Assembly (NCBI GenBank): GCA_051453625.1
Contig: JBOZIK010000001.1
Coordinates: 120,442,522-120,506,521, forward strand
DNA length: 64,000 nt
Source: Welwitschia mirabilis
Lineage: Eukaryota > Gnetophyta > Gnetopsida > Welwitschiales
Direction: 5' to 3'
Within the stretch, counting starts at the first letter, position 1. Each line of letters begins with the position of its first letter. Shown here piece by piece: positions 24,213-36,554 of the stretch. A program made the translations under genes and the position numbers. The notes under the pieces were generated by a model. That model saw nothing but the letters and a program-made list of their open reading frames with translations. It was not told the origin of the DNA and searched no databases.

Positions 24213-24550
24213 TGGAGCATCAAAACATTATTAATTTATAAAGAATAATCAAGGATTTTGGAGTTTTAAAAATCCTAAGTAGTAATAGAGATTTTCATAC
24301 TTCTTTATTTATATTTAGTTTCCTTTTTATTTTTCCATTAATTTTCTAGAGGTTTTTGTCATTATTATAACTATCATAACAATCATTGCTTCTCCACTAT
24401 ATAAAGCATATTATGATTTTCTTTAAGGGAGTTTCTTTGATTTAGAAGTGGGATTACAAAAAGGTGAATATATGAAAGTTAAGTAGTAATTTTTTCGTTT
24501 TCCTTTTTCCTTTTTAATGTTGTATTATGATTATTTAATGTATTAATAAA
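24213..24550 (+). mobile_element. 3' LTR of the Ty3/gypsy element
   Basis: Starts TGGAGCATCAAAAC just after the polypurine tract and pairs with 19308-19538. It keeps a TATA-like CTATATAAAGC (about 24399-24409) absent from the 5' copy. Both ends carry ATTAATAAA close to the finish. Confidence 0.75.
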
Positions 24551-24562
24551 TGGTATCAAAAT
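24551..24562 (+). other. Primer-binding-site-like sequence after the 3' LTR
   Basis: TGGTATCAAAAT is closer to the tRNA-iMet consensus than the site after the 5' LTR. A primer site should follow only a 5' LTR, so this hints that the element once belonged to a tandem array, or that the LTR ends further right than drawn. Confidence 0.45.
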
Positions 24563-27559
24563 GTTTTCTTATCTCCATTCTTATCATTATTTTTATGCAT
24601 GTTTATTATTGATTTTTATTTGTATGGTTGTGTGCTTTATGTTTTCTAGTGTCTAATAATGGTATATTAATTTTTTCATGAAATAATCGTTAGTTATGAG
24701 ATTTTAACATCCCATTTGTTTTATGTTGTTTTTAGTAAGATTACTAATAAAAAAGATAACTTCAATTTTTAATTAGTGCAGGTAAAATTTTAAAAGTAAG
24801 GTCATACCACCAACTATTTTTATTAAGATAAAATTAGTTATAGTTACTTCTTAAAATATGGAATAAATATTTGGATGTATTTAATTATTATTAAATGTTG
24901 TTATGTAATGCAAAGTTATGTATGTGTAGAATAATTTACAAAAGAAAGCTCAATAACAAATAACTGGGTATTGTATAATAAAAAAAGAATTTCTATAAAA
25001 TGCATTCATGTAGAGTAATTTGAACTTGAGACTGAATGCAATAAAATATAGAAAATAGATGTTCTAAAAGGCTAATATTTCCTTATGTTTTCTCCTCACT
25101 AAGAAACTATCCACTAGAATAGGGCTTTAGAAGAAAGGGATTAGGATTGATCAGGATTGTGTTTTATGCCAATAGGAAGGGGAGGATATTAGGAATTTGA
25201 TTTCATAATGCTCTTTCATATATAAGGTTTTTACATCTACCAAATTTCTCTAATTTCTATGCTAGAGAATTACTTTACCAAGGATAAACAAGTAGAAGCA
25301 TGAATATCATTGGGGTGGTGGATTATATGGAAACATAGAAATCAATGTGTGTTTCAAAATCAAACTTCAAACATATATTATTCCATTAATTATCTCTTTC
25401 TCCATTGTTCATAATTATAATATCTATGTTAATGTAGTAGAAATGATAGGACATCTAACAATTAATTCTCATCCATGCCTTGATAAACAACTGGTGAACA
25501 CTTTGCAAATTGATTTTATAGAAAATGATTTTAAAATATGGGCTAAAGTTCACACTATCTTCCTCCATAATATTTGGAAATGCCATGATGATTAATTCAT
25601 CATAATACTTCATCTTTTCTAATAATATCATCCTTTTATTAAAAAAATAAAAACATAATTTGAAATTTATTTAGCTCTTATCTTATAAATAAAAATAAAT
25701 CTATCAAATTTTCAAGATATACTAATCTGAAAGTGATCCAAATAGCATTGAAAATGTAAAGATTTAAAGGAAGTATTTCTTCATTTTTTCTCAAGTATTT
25801 GGAAAATATTCTTATAAAGACTATTATTTTAGTTATGCTCTAAAACCATGCTAAAACCTCACTAATATGTTATTTTATTAGGGGTATGGTCACTAATTCT
25901 ATTAATTATTATTTCATTATTAAATAAAAACTCATTAATATAGTTAGAAATTTATTGAGATAAAAGTTCATTTATGGGATGTCTTTGCATAGTATAGAGC
26001 ATAAAAGCTCACAACTTCAACTTACTTTTCAACATTGGTTTGTTCTGATAATTTAAGATATAGTATAAGAGCCCATATTCCAAACGAATTTTCAACATTA
26101 TTAATTTATTTAAATTTGCTTTTAAGAGATTATTTTATTAAGTTATATTTAATTATAAATTGGATTGTTAATTAAACTTTATTTTTAGTGTACAAAAGAT
26201 TATGTTTTGGTGGTTTAATTAGGTAAAACTATAAAAAAGAAAGATATAAAATTTAAGGAACAAATAATGAATTGCAAAATTTATCTTTTGCTTTTAATAT
26301 TCTCATCTTATAAAATAATTTATCAATACTTACTTTATCATTCAGTTATGTTAAAAGCCTTAATCCCATCACTATCATTCATATAAGTAGTAAATCTAAT
26401 AAAGACATAGAATAACATAACCAATAAAGTGGGTTACAACTTTTCAAAGGGAAGCAATTATGGATCTTATAATTTAAAATGAAGCATATAGATTTTAGGG
26501 TTTAATAATTTTCACTTTTTAAAATGATGAAGGTAACTCTTATATTATTATCCTTATAATTAATTCCAAAAATCCTTAGTTCCTTTAGCATTTCAAATTA
26601 AGGAATGAATTAGAAAACTCTTGTCACCTCTATTTGAATTTTGAAACTCATGGGTATATAAAAATTTCTATAATAAGTAGAAAAGATTCTTACCATATAA
26701 TATATTTAGACCATACAAAGAAGTTTTAAGAAGTAATTTAAATATTTATAATTTATAAGGAAGTAGCACTTATTTAGCCAAAATGCTATTAAATGCTGGA
26801 AACATAGTATCTAAGTCACATAAGCATACTTGTAAGAAATAATAATTTGATTAAGATTGTAGACAAACTTATTTAAGTGTCAAACTTATTAAAAAGACTA
26901 AAAAAAGAGGACATACTAATAAGATTTAAAAACCTATTTTGAAAACAAAAAAAGAAAAAAACAAAGCAAGAGATCCTTCGTCAAAGAGTGATAGCAACTA
27001 TTTGATTACATAATCAGAAAAAAGTCCAAAAACATTTATAAATCACTTAGAAGTACTATTCCAATATATTTTAGCTTATCTTAATTAAAAGTGCATGTCT
27101 TTTATAAAATCTTATTTATGAGTGAAAATGAAACATCGCTCATATTAGAAACACATAGTAATTTATATTTTTTGAAAGTATAAGTAATTGGAGGCATTAC
27201 TAGCTTAGCCATAGAAAAGGATTTAGTGTTAACTATTTTTATGTTGAAGTTCTGAGATAATCTAGAGGATATACATCCATAAAAAAGCTTGCAAGATAAT
27301 AAGTAAATTGATATATAATGCTTAAACTCCAAATGAAAGATTAATATGGCTATTATATTATACAAAAAGGATATAAAACTAATTGAAATAATTATAGAAT
27401 CATTTTAATTCATAATATCTTTGTAAAATTACTATATATTATTCTTTAAAATAAGTTCAATAATTAGGAAAAAGAAATAAGATCTACATCATAAGAAGGC
27501 TTTAGGCAATCCGATGTAACTATTGAGTACTTATTTACTCTTAAATATTATGTAGAATC
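24563..27559. other. Anonymous AT-rich DNA
   Basis: About 3 kb with no recognisable domain. Two frames of 82 and 87 residues (25347-25595 plus; 27102-27365 minus) have no family features and are not called. Confidence 0.4.
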
Positions 27560-27870
27560 AACAATAAAATCAAAGACAAAATAATTTATTTATTTTATAG
27601 ATTTTTAAAGAATTTGATTTAGTTATCTAAAAGAAAATTTAGCCATAATTAGTTAACATTAGAATGCTATGTATATCTATTGTAGATATTCTATCATCTT
27701 TAAGATAAAAGACAACAAATCAAATGAGATAGTAATTTTTTTTAGTAAAGTTAACATAGAACAAGATTATCCTCTATCTTCAACCTTGTCTATTATCTTC
27801 AGTGATGCACTAAAATAATGGATCATCAATTCTTAATATAACTATTTTATTATAATAGATTAATATTTCA

Positions 27871-27880
27871 NNNNNNNNNN
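27871..27880. other. Assembly gap, 10 N
   Basis: Short N run within the non-LTR remnant. Confidence 0.98.
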
Positions 27881-27905
27881 AAATTCTCTCTGTGGGGTGA
27901 AAAAA

Positions 27906-27907
<2 letters not shown>

Positions 27908-27945
<38 letters not shown>
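27908..27945. repeat. (AT)n microsatellite
   Basis: Nineteen perfect AT units. Confidence 0.97.
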
Positions 27946-27947
<2 letters not shown>

Positions 27948-28890
27948 TACTAAAAACATCATATATTATTATACAATAAATAACCATAAAGTAGAAATGA
28001 TTAATTCCATCAAAAATTTATGTCTTCATTATTTAAAAAATTACAAATAGCATAAGCATGTTAAAGGGCATGTCATGATTGATATGAAAGCTTTTTATTC
28101 TTATAAAACCAAGTGTAAATATTTAGGAATTTGGGCATACAAAATCAAAAATAAATCATTTTAAATACTTACTTATCTAAGTACCTTTTATGGTAGTCAT
28201 ATTTATTACTCAATCCTTTCTGAAAAATGGTAGAATAATATTGAAAGAGTGTAGAAAATATTCTTATTGAATAAGCTAAAAGTTAAATTACAAATATTTT
28301 ATGATATGTTCCTAATAGAAAAAACTTGCACCTATGAAATCTAAATCACTTTATGAGTTTATTACTTACTATTATAAATTAGAAAAATTAAATTAAGGCA
28401 AATATTCTAAAGTAGTATTGGAAACCTTAAAAGAGATAGGATGGTTTCCACAAGGTTTAAGATGATTTAATGAATGAAGTAACTTCTGATGAAGTAAATG
28501 AAAATTCTTAAATAATTTGGAATGTAGTTAAGAGAAATAGTATATAAGAGCTTTATTCTAATTTAAAATGCAAGAAGAAATTTTACCTATTACATATCAT
28601 AGGTAATGAATTAGAATACAAACATTTTTACCTTATAAATAAGATTTCTCTAAGATTCCATATTTTAATTGGTAGAATCCAATTAAGCTTTCATTGATTA
28701 AGGATTAAAACTAAAAGATGAAACAACTCTCTTGGATATGATCAAATGTGTAGGCTCTGTCCCACATTAGCTTTGAAAGATAAGAAACATATGCTTCTTG
28801 ATTGTCTTACCAGAGAGTCTTTTAGAGGAAATTTAATATTTAACTTAAATTATCTTTCTTAAATGTACCTAGAAAAAATGGATGACTTTA

Positions 28891-30840
28891 TTGAATTAGG
28901 GTTGGGATGTCATGAATAATTTATTAACACTCTATAATAAATCCTTTGGTTCTTTACACGTAATAAAAAGTATCAATTTTAATTCTAGTAAATTTCATAG
29001 CTTAAACTACTATAGCTATTAAATTANNNNNNNNNNTGCAAGCTTATCTTAACTAATTTATATCTTAACATATAAGTTAAGGGAAAGAAAAGTGTTATGA
29101 TTTTAAATTAATTCATTATCAAGCAATTTCTTACCTCTTATAACTTTTAATTCACACATCTTTTTTTTTCATTTAATTAAGGAATTAACATTCCTTAAAT
29201 TAGTATGTGGCAAATAAATTAGCAGTAAAGTTATGCTGGATATGCACACAAAAATGCATAAATATATATGAAATGGGAATTTTAACCTAGATATTCATAC
29301 TAAGACATGAATTGGTACTATATTTGGGGAGAAGAATATTTTAAAGATCATGTCGTTATGGAGGAGATCAATCAAGTCACTTGTATTATGCAAAGCCATC
29401 CATTTTTTTTAGTTAGATAATTGAAATCCTACCCAAAGGATGCTCAAATGATTTTGAGAACCATTGCTTCTTTAGCATAATAGTAATCCTTTAATGATTA
29501 AAAAAAGATACTATGTTTATAAGATTTCTATTCTTTTCATTACATATCCTTCCAACACAATTATGTAGCCTAGGAACTATTACACTAATGATGAAAATAA
29601 ATAATTCAATTCACTAAGAAATACACAATCATTTGAAGAATTTTTAATCCTTATGATTTTAATCCTTTCAAATTGAAAAAAGATAAAGAACTATTTGATA
29701 AGCAAGAACTAAAAGTGCTAAAAATTCTAAAAAGGTTTAAGTATAATCATATATTTGATCATGGGATTCTGGTGGTGAAGTTTATAAATAGTAAATATAT
29801 GAGTAGTATAGAGGATTTATTAATAGATTCTTTCGTGGATTTCATATGAAGCCCTCTTACCTATAGACAAACTTTTATATTTTTTTTAGTTAGATAAAAT
29901 ATGCTTGAAAAAATATTAATTGTTCTTCAGTTTGTTGAACTTGTAGATTTGTATGCACTAAATCAAAATGAACCTCTTGAAATGCATCCTTATGTTTTAT
30001 AATCTCTTTACAACTATTCTATTTCATTGTTCCACCTTTCTTTGAATTATATTCTTTTAAATAAAATGTTTTTTCTACTTAGCATGCCATAATAATTCTA
30101 GCATTTTTTCATATTCATTTTAAAATCTTTTGCAAATTATAATAATCCAAGAGAAATTCATGATCTTGTGACTTAATTACTTGAATAGTAGCACCTTACA
30201 CTTGAAAATCCTATAAGTGATTGGGTTTTAATTGATACAGTGGAGTTGTTATTCAATGCTATAGGAGTTCTCCACTAGTTCCTACACTAATTCTCACCAA
30301 GGATGGATCCTACATGTGAAACGTGGTAGTGGACAAAAATGTTTAAAAGTATATGTATATGAATTGATGTGAAAGTTTGGTTTAACATTCTATTATGTAG
30401 TTTTTAAAGCACTAAAAATTTTAACACATTGATGGTTTCACATCATTTTGATTTAAATATCATAAGCACTTGTTGCTTAATAGTTTTTCATTATGATCAT
30501 AGAGGAGTTAACTTTTATTACTACTTTGTTAAGGTGTTAGACATGATGGTTTTCTAAAATGATCTTCTTGCATGAGATCACACAGTATGTTTTTACCAAT
30601 TTCTAATTAGTTGTAACTAGTAGTAATAACTATCATGATATCTTATACTATGATATCATCATCATAATCAATCTAGCGGTTAGTAGTTATTGTGCTATGT
30701 GTTATGATTACCTAAATATACAAGTTATATCTCAAAGCATTTTCGATTAATGGTAAACAAATGCACAACTCTAGAGTAAGTCAATTTGGGTTCATGAACT
30801 TAAAGAATAAAATGGATTGGACAAGACATAATTATTTGTA
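28891..30840. other. Anonymous AT-rich DNA
   Basis: No gene or transposon domain recognised. Contains the 10-N gap at 29027-29036. Confidence 0.4.
29027..29036. other. Assembly gap, 10 N
   Basis: Short N run. Confidence 0.98.
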
Positions 30841-30890
30841 TGTGTGTGTGTGAGAGAGAGTGAGAGTAAGAGAGAGAGAGAGAGAGAGAG
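30841..30890 (+). repeat. (TG)n-(AG)n compound microsatellite running into a gap
   Basis: Six TG units followed by imperfect then perfect AG units, ending at the gap. The Glu-Arg frames translated across it are only the repeat. Confidence 0.96.
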
Positions 30891-31613
30891 NNNNNNNNNN
30901 NNNNNNNNNNNNNNNNNNNNNNNNNNNNNNNNNNNNNNNNNNNNNNNNNNNNNNNNNNNNNNNNNNNNNNNNNNNNNNNNNNNNNNNNNNNNNNNNNNNN
31001 NNNNNNNNNNNNNNNNNNNNNNNNNNNNNNNNNNNNNNNNNNNNNNNNNNNNNNNNNNNNNNNNNNNNNNNNNNNNNNNNNNNNNNNNNNNNNNNNNNNN
31101 NNNNNNNNNNNNNNNNNNNNNNNNNNNNNNNNNNNNNNNNNNNNNNNNNNNNNNNNNNNNNNNNNNNNNNNNNNNNNNNNNNNNNNNNNNNNNNNNNNNN
31201 NNNNNNNNNNNNNNNNNNNNNNNNNNNNNNNNNNNNNNNNNNNNNNNNNNNNNNNNNNNNNNNNNNNNNNNNNNNNNNNNNNNNNNNNNNNNNNNNNNNN
31301 NNNNNNNNNNNNNNNNNNNNNNNNNNNNNNNNNNNNNNNNNNNNNNNNNNNNNNNNNNNNNNNNNNNNNNNNNNNNNNNNNNNNNNNNNNNNNNNNNNNN
31401 NNNNNNNNNNNNNNNNNNNNNNNNNNNNNNNNNNNNNNNNNNNNNNNNNNNNNNNNNNNNNNNNNNNNNNNNNNNNNNNNNNNNNNNNNNNNNNNNNNNN
31501 NNNNNNNNNNNNNNNNNNNNNNNNNNNNNNNNNNNNNNNNNNNNNNNNNNNNNNNNNNNNNNNNNNNNNNNNNNNNNNNNNNNNNNNNNNNNNNNNNNNN
31601 NNNNNNNNNNNNN
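30891..31613. other. Assembly gap, 723 N
   Basis: Sized gap opened by the AG microsatellite. Confidence 0.98.
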
Positions 31614-33119
31614 GAGATGAGAACAATTTATGTGTTTAAAATTTTAAAAATAAAAATAAATAATGCAAATGATGAAATGCAATGAAATGAATTTAAATGA
31701 AAGTGAAAATGCAACAGGATGGAAATGAAAAATACTAAATGTAATCAACTAACATTTTTACCAATTTATTATCATCTAAGCTAGCCCTTATATTTTATAT
31801 TAGAATTACTAATAATCTATTTAAGCATCAATTTTAATTCACGATAAAATATAAGAAAGATAAGAGAGAAAAATCATAAAAGAAAACATCATAAATTTTA
31901 TTGATTAAGGATTCTCATAACATCCACTTACAAATAATAAATCCTCAATGGAGAATACACAACCAACACCAAGGTAGTTCTTCTCGCATATAGATGGATG
32001 TGCTTCCCTAAGCTTCTCCTATTTCTTAAGTACTTTAATGCTAAAATAGGGATGAAGAAATAAAAATCCTACGAATTTTACATCAGTTTGGATGATGGAT
32101 TAATTTAGCTAAAGGATAAACTAGAATGGTTACATTACAATTTTATCTAAAAACAAGATTTGATTCTTTATCATCCATCAAGTTTACTCTTAGTGGTATG
32201 TCCTTTATTGCTTTATCTTCTAATTCTTCATCCTCTAGTGGTATGTGGAATCTAGTTATAGGTAAAAGTTGATTGTTTCTTTAAATACTCCATAATTACT
32301 CCATTTTGATCCAAATTATGCTTAATTCTTTATCCTGGGTCCTTGACATGGAAAATGCTCAATTTCGATCACTAAGCCTATGTATAATCATAATTGAAAG
32401 AACTATATTAAATACAGCTAAGTTGGCTATATAATAGCTTTTTTATTTTAATAAGCCTTTTTTAATCCATGGAAGTCAACAAAGAAAAGAGATTTCATGT
32501 ATTCTGTTTTTACCTATGTACATAAGGTCTATTATATAAAAGTTTATGTGAGATTTTTCTAAAATAATGATTAAAAAAAATCTTATGTAATATAACCTCA
32601 TTTCTAATAGCATTGAAGTCATTAAGTACATGGCTATGTTAAAGATGTGCATTATGTGAGTGAGTGGCTAGATGCTAATTGCATTGGTAGCACACATGAG
32701 GAGGAAGTGTAGATGATTTAATTAGCCATCACATAAATTATTGATTCTTCTAAAGTTCCCTTTGTATCTATCACATGAAAATTTATTAGGTTATACATCA
32801 ATACATGATTTATCACTTACACCTGTGAGTTTGACAATAAGCCTTTTTATTGCTTTATTCTATAGATTACATTTAATTTAAACATTGTTATTTCTCTTTT
32901 AACATTAACATTCCTCCTTATCAAGTTTAAAGTATGAAAAAATAATGTATCAAAGTTAGTTAAAACTTTTTATAATTATTAAACTTTTTTTTTGGGGGGG
33001 CGGGCATATGCCATATCTTATCTTTTATTTCAAAGTTACCTTGATGCAATTTAGTAGGTAGATGCACTGTGTATTATGTAGTTTATAATTAATAACATTT
33101 CCACTAAAAACTTCTAAGG
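31614..33119. other. Anonymous AT-rich DNA
   Basis: No gene recognised. Read on the minus strand, 31990-31880 has an LTR-like look (TCAATAAAATTTATGATG after a pyrimidine-rich stretch), but no partner LTR or coding region supports it. A T9-G7 homopolymer junction lies at 32985-33000. Confidence 0.35.
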
Positions 33120-35085
33120 TAATATTACATTTGGGTTATTACATAAAATAAATCCTAATTTAAGCATTATTAGAGTCTATTATTACAAGGATTTTTATCG
33201 TAAGCGTCCTATTAATAAATGTTCAAAATGGTTTAGTGTTGGAATAATAGTTGGATATGCTGATATATTGAGTATATACTATATTTAGAATTTATCACTA
33301 AAAAGGTGGAAGAATCAAGGGATGTGGTGTTCAAGGAGGTATTGGTTAGTCTTGAAGATATAATAAGTAATTGAAATTAGATCATCTTAAGGTGCATTAT
33401 CCAATAAAGTGATATCATGGAGTCATAGAATGGATAATAAGATGAATAAGAATATATTCAAAATAGAAGAACGATGTGACTAAAGAAGTGTCAATAATAG
33501 AACTAAAAGTATAATATTCTTAAAGTAATAAGATAATCCATGCTAAGATCCTACAAGAAAAAGTTAAAATATCACATAGAAAAGTAAAAGTAGTTCTATA
33601 AAAGAGAAGGGATTGTGTTTGTTTAAAATAAATAGAATGAACCATGTATGATATAAGAAGAGTTAAATTGTTCAAAATGGAGTAGAGTAATGCAAAATGA
33701 ATATAACATAATGTTAAAAAATAGGAGTGTGAAATATTTCTCCATGAATTATACATGAAAAAAGTATAATGAGTTCAAGATGGATCTTTATGGTCAAAAA
33801 CACAAGAAAAGAATTGTTGCTAAAGGATTTTCACAAGTCAAAGGAGTTAACTATGAACAAACCTTTACTTTTACTACTAAAATAAAAACATTTAATATTC
33901 TATTACATTTTATGATTAAAAGATATGAAAACTCTACTAGATTAATGTAAAGTATACCTTCGTATATGAGATACTTAATTTTGTAATACTTAATTTTGTA
34001 ATCTATATGAAGTAATTATAGGGTTTTAGAGTTGTTTTAAAAATGTATATAAATTAATCAAGTCATTTTATGGGTTAAAATGATCATGTAGGATTTGGTA
34101 CAAGGTGTTAAGAAAATTTCTATTAGATAATTACTTTTGGAACTCATCCATGATGTAAATCTTTTGGTAAAGTTGAACAAAATAGAGTCTGAACTCTATA
34201 TGATTTTGCATATGGATATTATGCTAGTAATGTGTAAAAATAAAGAAGTATTATCAGATTTTAAAACCTTTTTAGCATAAAAATTGGATTATCAAATATC
34301 AAAAATTTTCCAACTATTTTGAAGAAGATACTTACATGAAATACTACAAAGCATATCAAGTTGAAGACATCAAATAAGATGTTATCCTATTAAACATGGT
34401 TTATAGAGTATATGAAGATCACCATATAAAGATTGATTCCTTTAATATTGTGAGAATTATTAGAAAACCATATTATCTTACTAATACTCAAACAAATATC
34501 CAAATTCTAGTTGATCTTCTTTCACAGTTCTTAATAAAACAAAATAAGTATCATGTGGAGATTATTCTCAAAATTCTATGATGCCTTAAGAGATAAAATA
34601 CTTTTACCTGATCTTTTAATAGTTTTATAATTGGTTATTTGTCTATTATAACTTAGATTGAAGCAATAATCTATTTTTTATAAAAAATATGAAACTAGAC
34701 ATGAAATTTATTCAAAAACTTCCATCATTTCAAGGTTGTCAAAAGTAGGACATGTTTCAGGGTTAACCACCAAAGCTTAGTTTGATGTCATAAATGAACT
34801 TATAAAGAAAGTACTTAGTATTAAAGACCTACTTATAACACTAGGCATTGATATATAAAAGCCCATTATCTATTGTCATAATAAAGGTGCAACCCAATAT
34901 GTGAAGATTTTTCATTATACTAAAAATAATGGTTATTCTGAAACAAATTTCTTTATTACATATTATAATAATAATGTCAAAATATTTGATATTAGTTATA
35001 TCAAATAGACATCCAACCTTACTAATGGTTTTGTAAACCCATTCAATAGCAAGAAGTTTAAAAACTTTTTATCACTTAAGTTCTC
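33120..35085 (+). pseudogene. Ty1/copia integrase end, RT and RNase H remnant
   Basis: Integrase C-terminal: NPNLSIIRVYYYKDF (about 33155; family KPNLxxLRVFGC), VGYADILSIYYI (about 33250) and SRDV-like positions near 33315. RT: KKRIVAKGFSQVKGVNYEQT (about 33805-33865; family KARLVAKGFxQxxGVDYxET), VCKLIKSFYGLK then WYKVLRKFLLDNYF (about 34050-34140). The active-site YVDD near 34209-34220 reads HMDI, so a catalytic Asp is lost. RNase H: YTKNNGYSETNFF (about 34916; family TKHIDxxxHF) and TNGFVNPFNSKKF (about 35020; family ADxxTKPLxxxxF). Many stops. It ends directly before the polypurine tract and LTR. Confidence 0.9.
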
Positions 35086-35098
35086 TGTCTTATTAGTT

Positions 35099-35110
35099 AA
35101 AAGGAGGGCA
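35099..35110 (+). other. Polypurine tract of the copia element
   Basis: AAAAGGAGGGCA immediately before the LTR start TGTTAGCAAATG. Confidence 0.75.
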
Positions 35111-35490
35111 TGTTAGCAAATGTTAATGTTATTAACTAATAATTATAGTTAATAATGTATAATAACATGCTATAACATATGTGTCTATTTATGTATGTAT
35201 ATTCGTGTATGTATGTTTGATAGTTTATTCATCCAACTAATAACTTTTACATCACATTCTTACATATTTGCATATTATTACATGATATTTCATACATTTT
35301 TTTTGACTTTGTTAATGGAAAAGAGACTTACTATGACCTTTTGTTTTATATTAATGAAATATTATTACAAGGTTAGTTATGGATGTGTTTAAATATAAAT
35401 TTAACTAATTTCCTTCCTTAATTACACTTAGTTTACCATACTAAGAGTATTATCTCTAATAATGTACATATTTTTATTTTTTCAATCACA
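35111..35490 (+). mobile_element. 3' LTR of the plus-strand copia element (right end approximate)
   Basis: Begins TGTTAGCAAATGTTAATG, a typical copia LTR start, directly after the polypurine tract. The right end is not fixed; CAATCACA near 35490 is one possible CA terminus. No 5' copy was found upstream. Confidence 0.6.
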
Positions 35491-36522
35491 TTTACTAATT
35501 ATTGGCACTTTTACTTCTTTTCACTCTAAGCAAATTATGATAATACATCATAACAAATACATCTATTATAGTTGTAGTATAGTGGATCTAAATTAAAAGT
35601 AAAACAAAATATTGTTATTACATAAGAAGCATGTAAATTATACTAAAAGTATAAGGGTAAGTTAAGTAACAACTACAAAAGAATATAAATGAACTTGGAT
35701 ATTATAAAAGTAGAAAGGAATTAACTAAAGGATAAGATAGAGAAATAAGAATTCTAAATCTAGCATATGATTAATCCCATATGTTATAGCTAATCATGAT
35801 TCTAATTCTTTCAAAGCTATTATAGAACTCATGTAATGGCTATAGTTCATTTGAATTCTAGGATCTATTAACATAAAACATATGATAGCTTATCAAGTAT
35901 ATGATGTATCAATCTAAAGAAATAATGTATATAATGTTACAAGAATATTGATAATAATAAAAATCATCAAGGATAGTAGTTACCATAAAACATTAATTTT
36001 CTATTAAAATTTAAAACTAAAAATTATTATGATAATTTCTTAAAGAAGCAATATTAATATATCCTTAGATCTGAACCCTAAGCTTGACTCTGCAACTCTT
36101 CATTTCCTCCTAGCTAAGTACAACAAAGGTCTTTTATGAGGTTGCATGCACATACATGTAGCTGAAAGTAGAAGATTAGAATACAACAAATTATTTGCTT
36201 TAGTTTGATACTAGATAGAGTAAGGAGTTTTAGTTTGCATCATTGGAGGTCATTCTCCTTCATGGAAAACCACATAAACGAACTTATAAGGAGACAGACC
36301 CTAAGGTTTCTAATAAAGACAGTCTCCCTTGATGATGAAGGCCAGAGGAAAGGAAGCCAGGAGATAGTAATAAGAAAAAAGAAAGGGAAACTAAGGAGGT
36401 TAACCCCAATAGAACATTATTAAAGTATTGGAGAAAAAGAGACAGTTCCATCAGAAGGAATCAAACATACAAGAGAGAACTAATATTAAGATGTTATCTT
36501 TAGAGTAGACATTTTAGGTGGA
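35491..36522. other. Anonymous AT-rich DNA
   Basis: No gene recognised. A 72-residue frame (36205-36423, plus), rich in Arg and Lys, has no known domain and is not called. Confidence 0.4.
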
Positions 36523-36554
36523 CATTATAAGAAATATAGGATTTTAAGGCATTT
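36523..36554 (+). repeat. CACTA-like terminal inverted repeat, left
   Basis: About 27 of the first 32 bases match the right end at 49230-49199 read on the minus strand, allowing one gap. Confidence 0.6.

Larger units (their letters stand above)
19308..24550 (+). mobile_element. Full-length, decayed Ty3/gypsy LTR retrotransposon
   Basis: About 5.2 kb with the order LTR, primer binding site, gag, protease, RT, RNase H, integrase, polypurine tract, LTR. The order RT-RNase H-integrase marks it as Ty3/gypsy. Every domain is interrupted by stops, and the two LTRs differ by substitutions and one deletion of about 75 bp, so it is old. Gaps of 589 N and 100 N lie in the integrase and 3' part. No target-site duplication is visible by eye. 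Confidence 0.88.
27560..28890 (+). pseudogene. Non-LTR reverse transcriptase remnant, not the usual plant L1 type
   Basis: The RT domain is seen at about 27735-27815 as FFSKVNIEQDYPLSSTL, matching the non-LTR pattern GVxQGCPLSPTLF. KCKYLGIW follows at about 28109 (family YKYLGI). Then come NNIERV and KIFLLNKLKVK (about 28230-28290; family IERVQxxFLRRLLGVK). A C-terminal stretch at about 28640-28806 holds ISLRFHILIGR and CRLC then KKHMLLDCL, the CxxC...HxxLLxC finger of elements whose tail reads EDExHFLLxC. Plant L1 elements usually end in a different zf-RVT layout. Several frames and stops; a 10-N gap and an AT microsatellite sit inside. I identify the class with fair confidence, the clade not at all. 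Confidence 0.65.

Noticed and set aside
36205-36423. 72-residue Arg/Lys-rich frame next to the left CACTA-like end
   Set aside because: No recognisable domain, no conserved context, and length within chance expectation.
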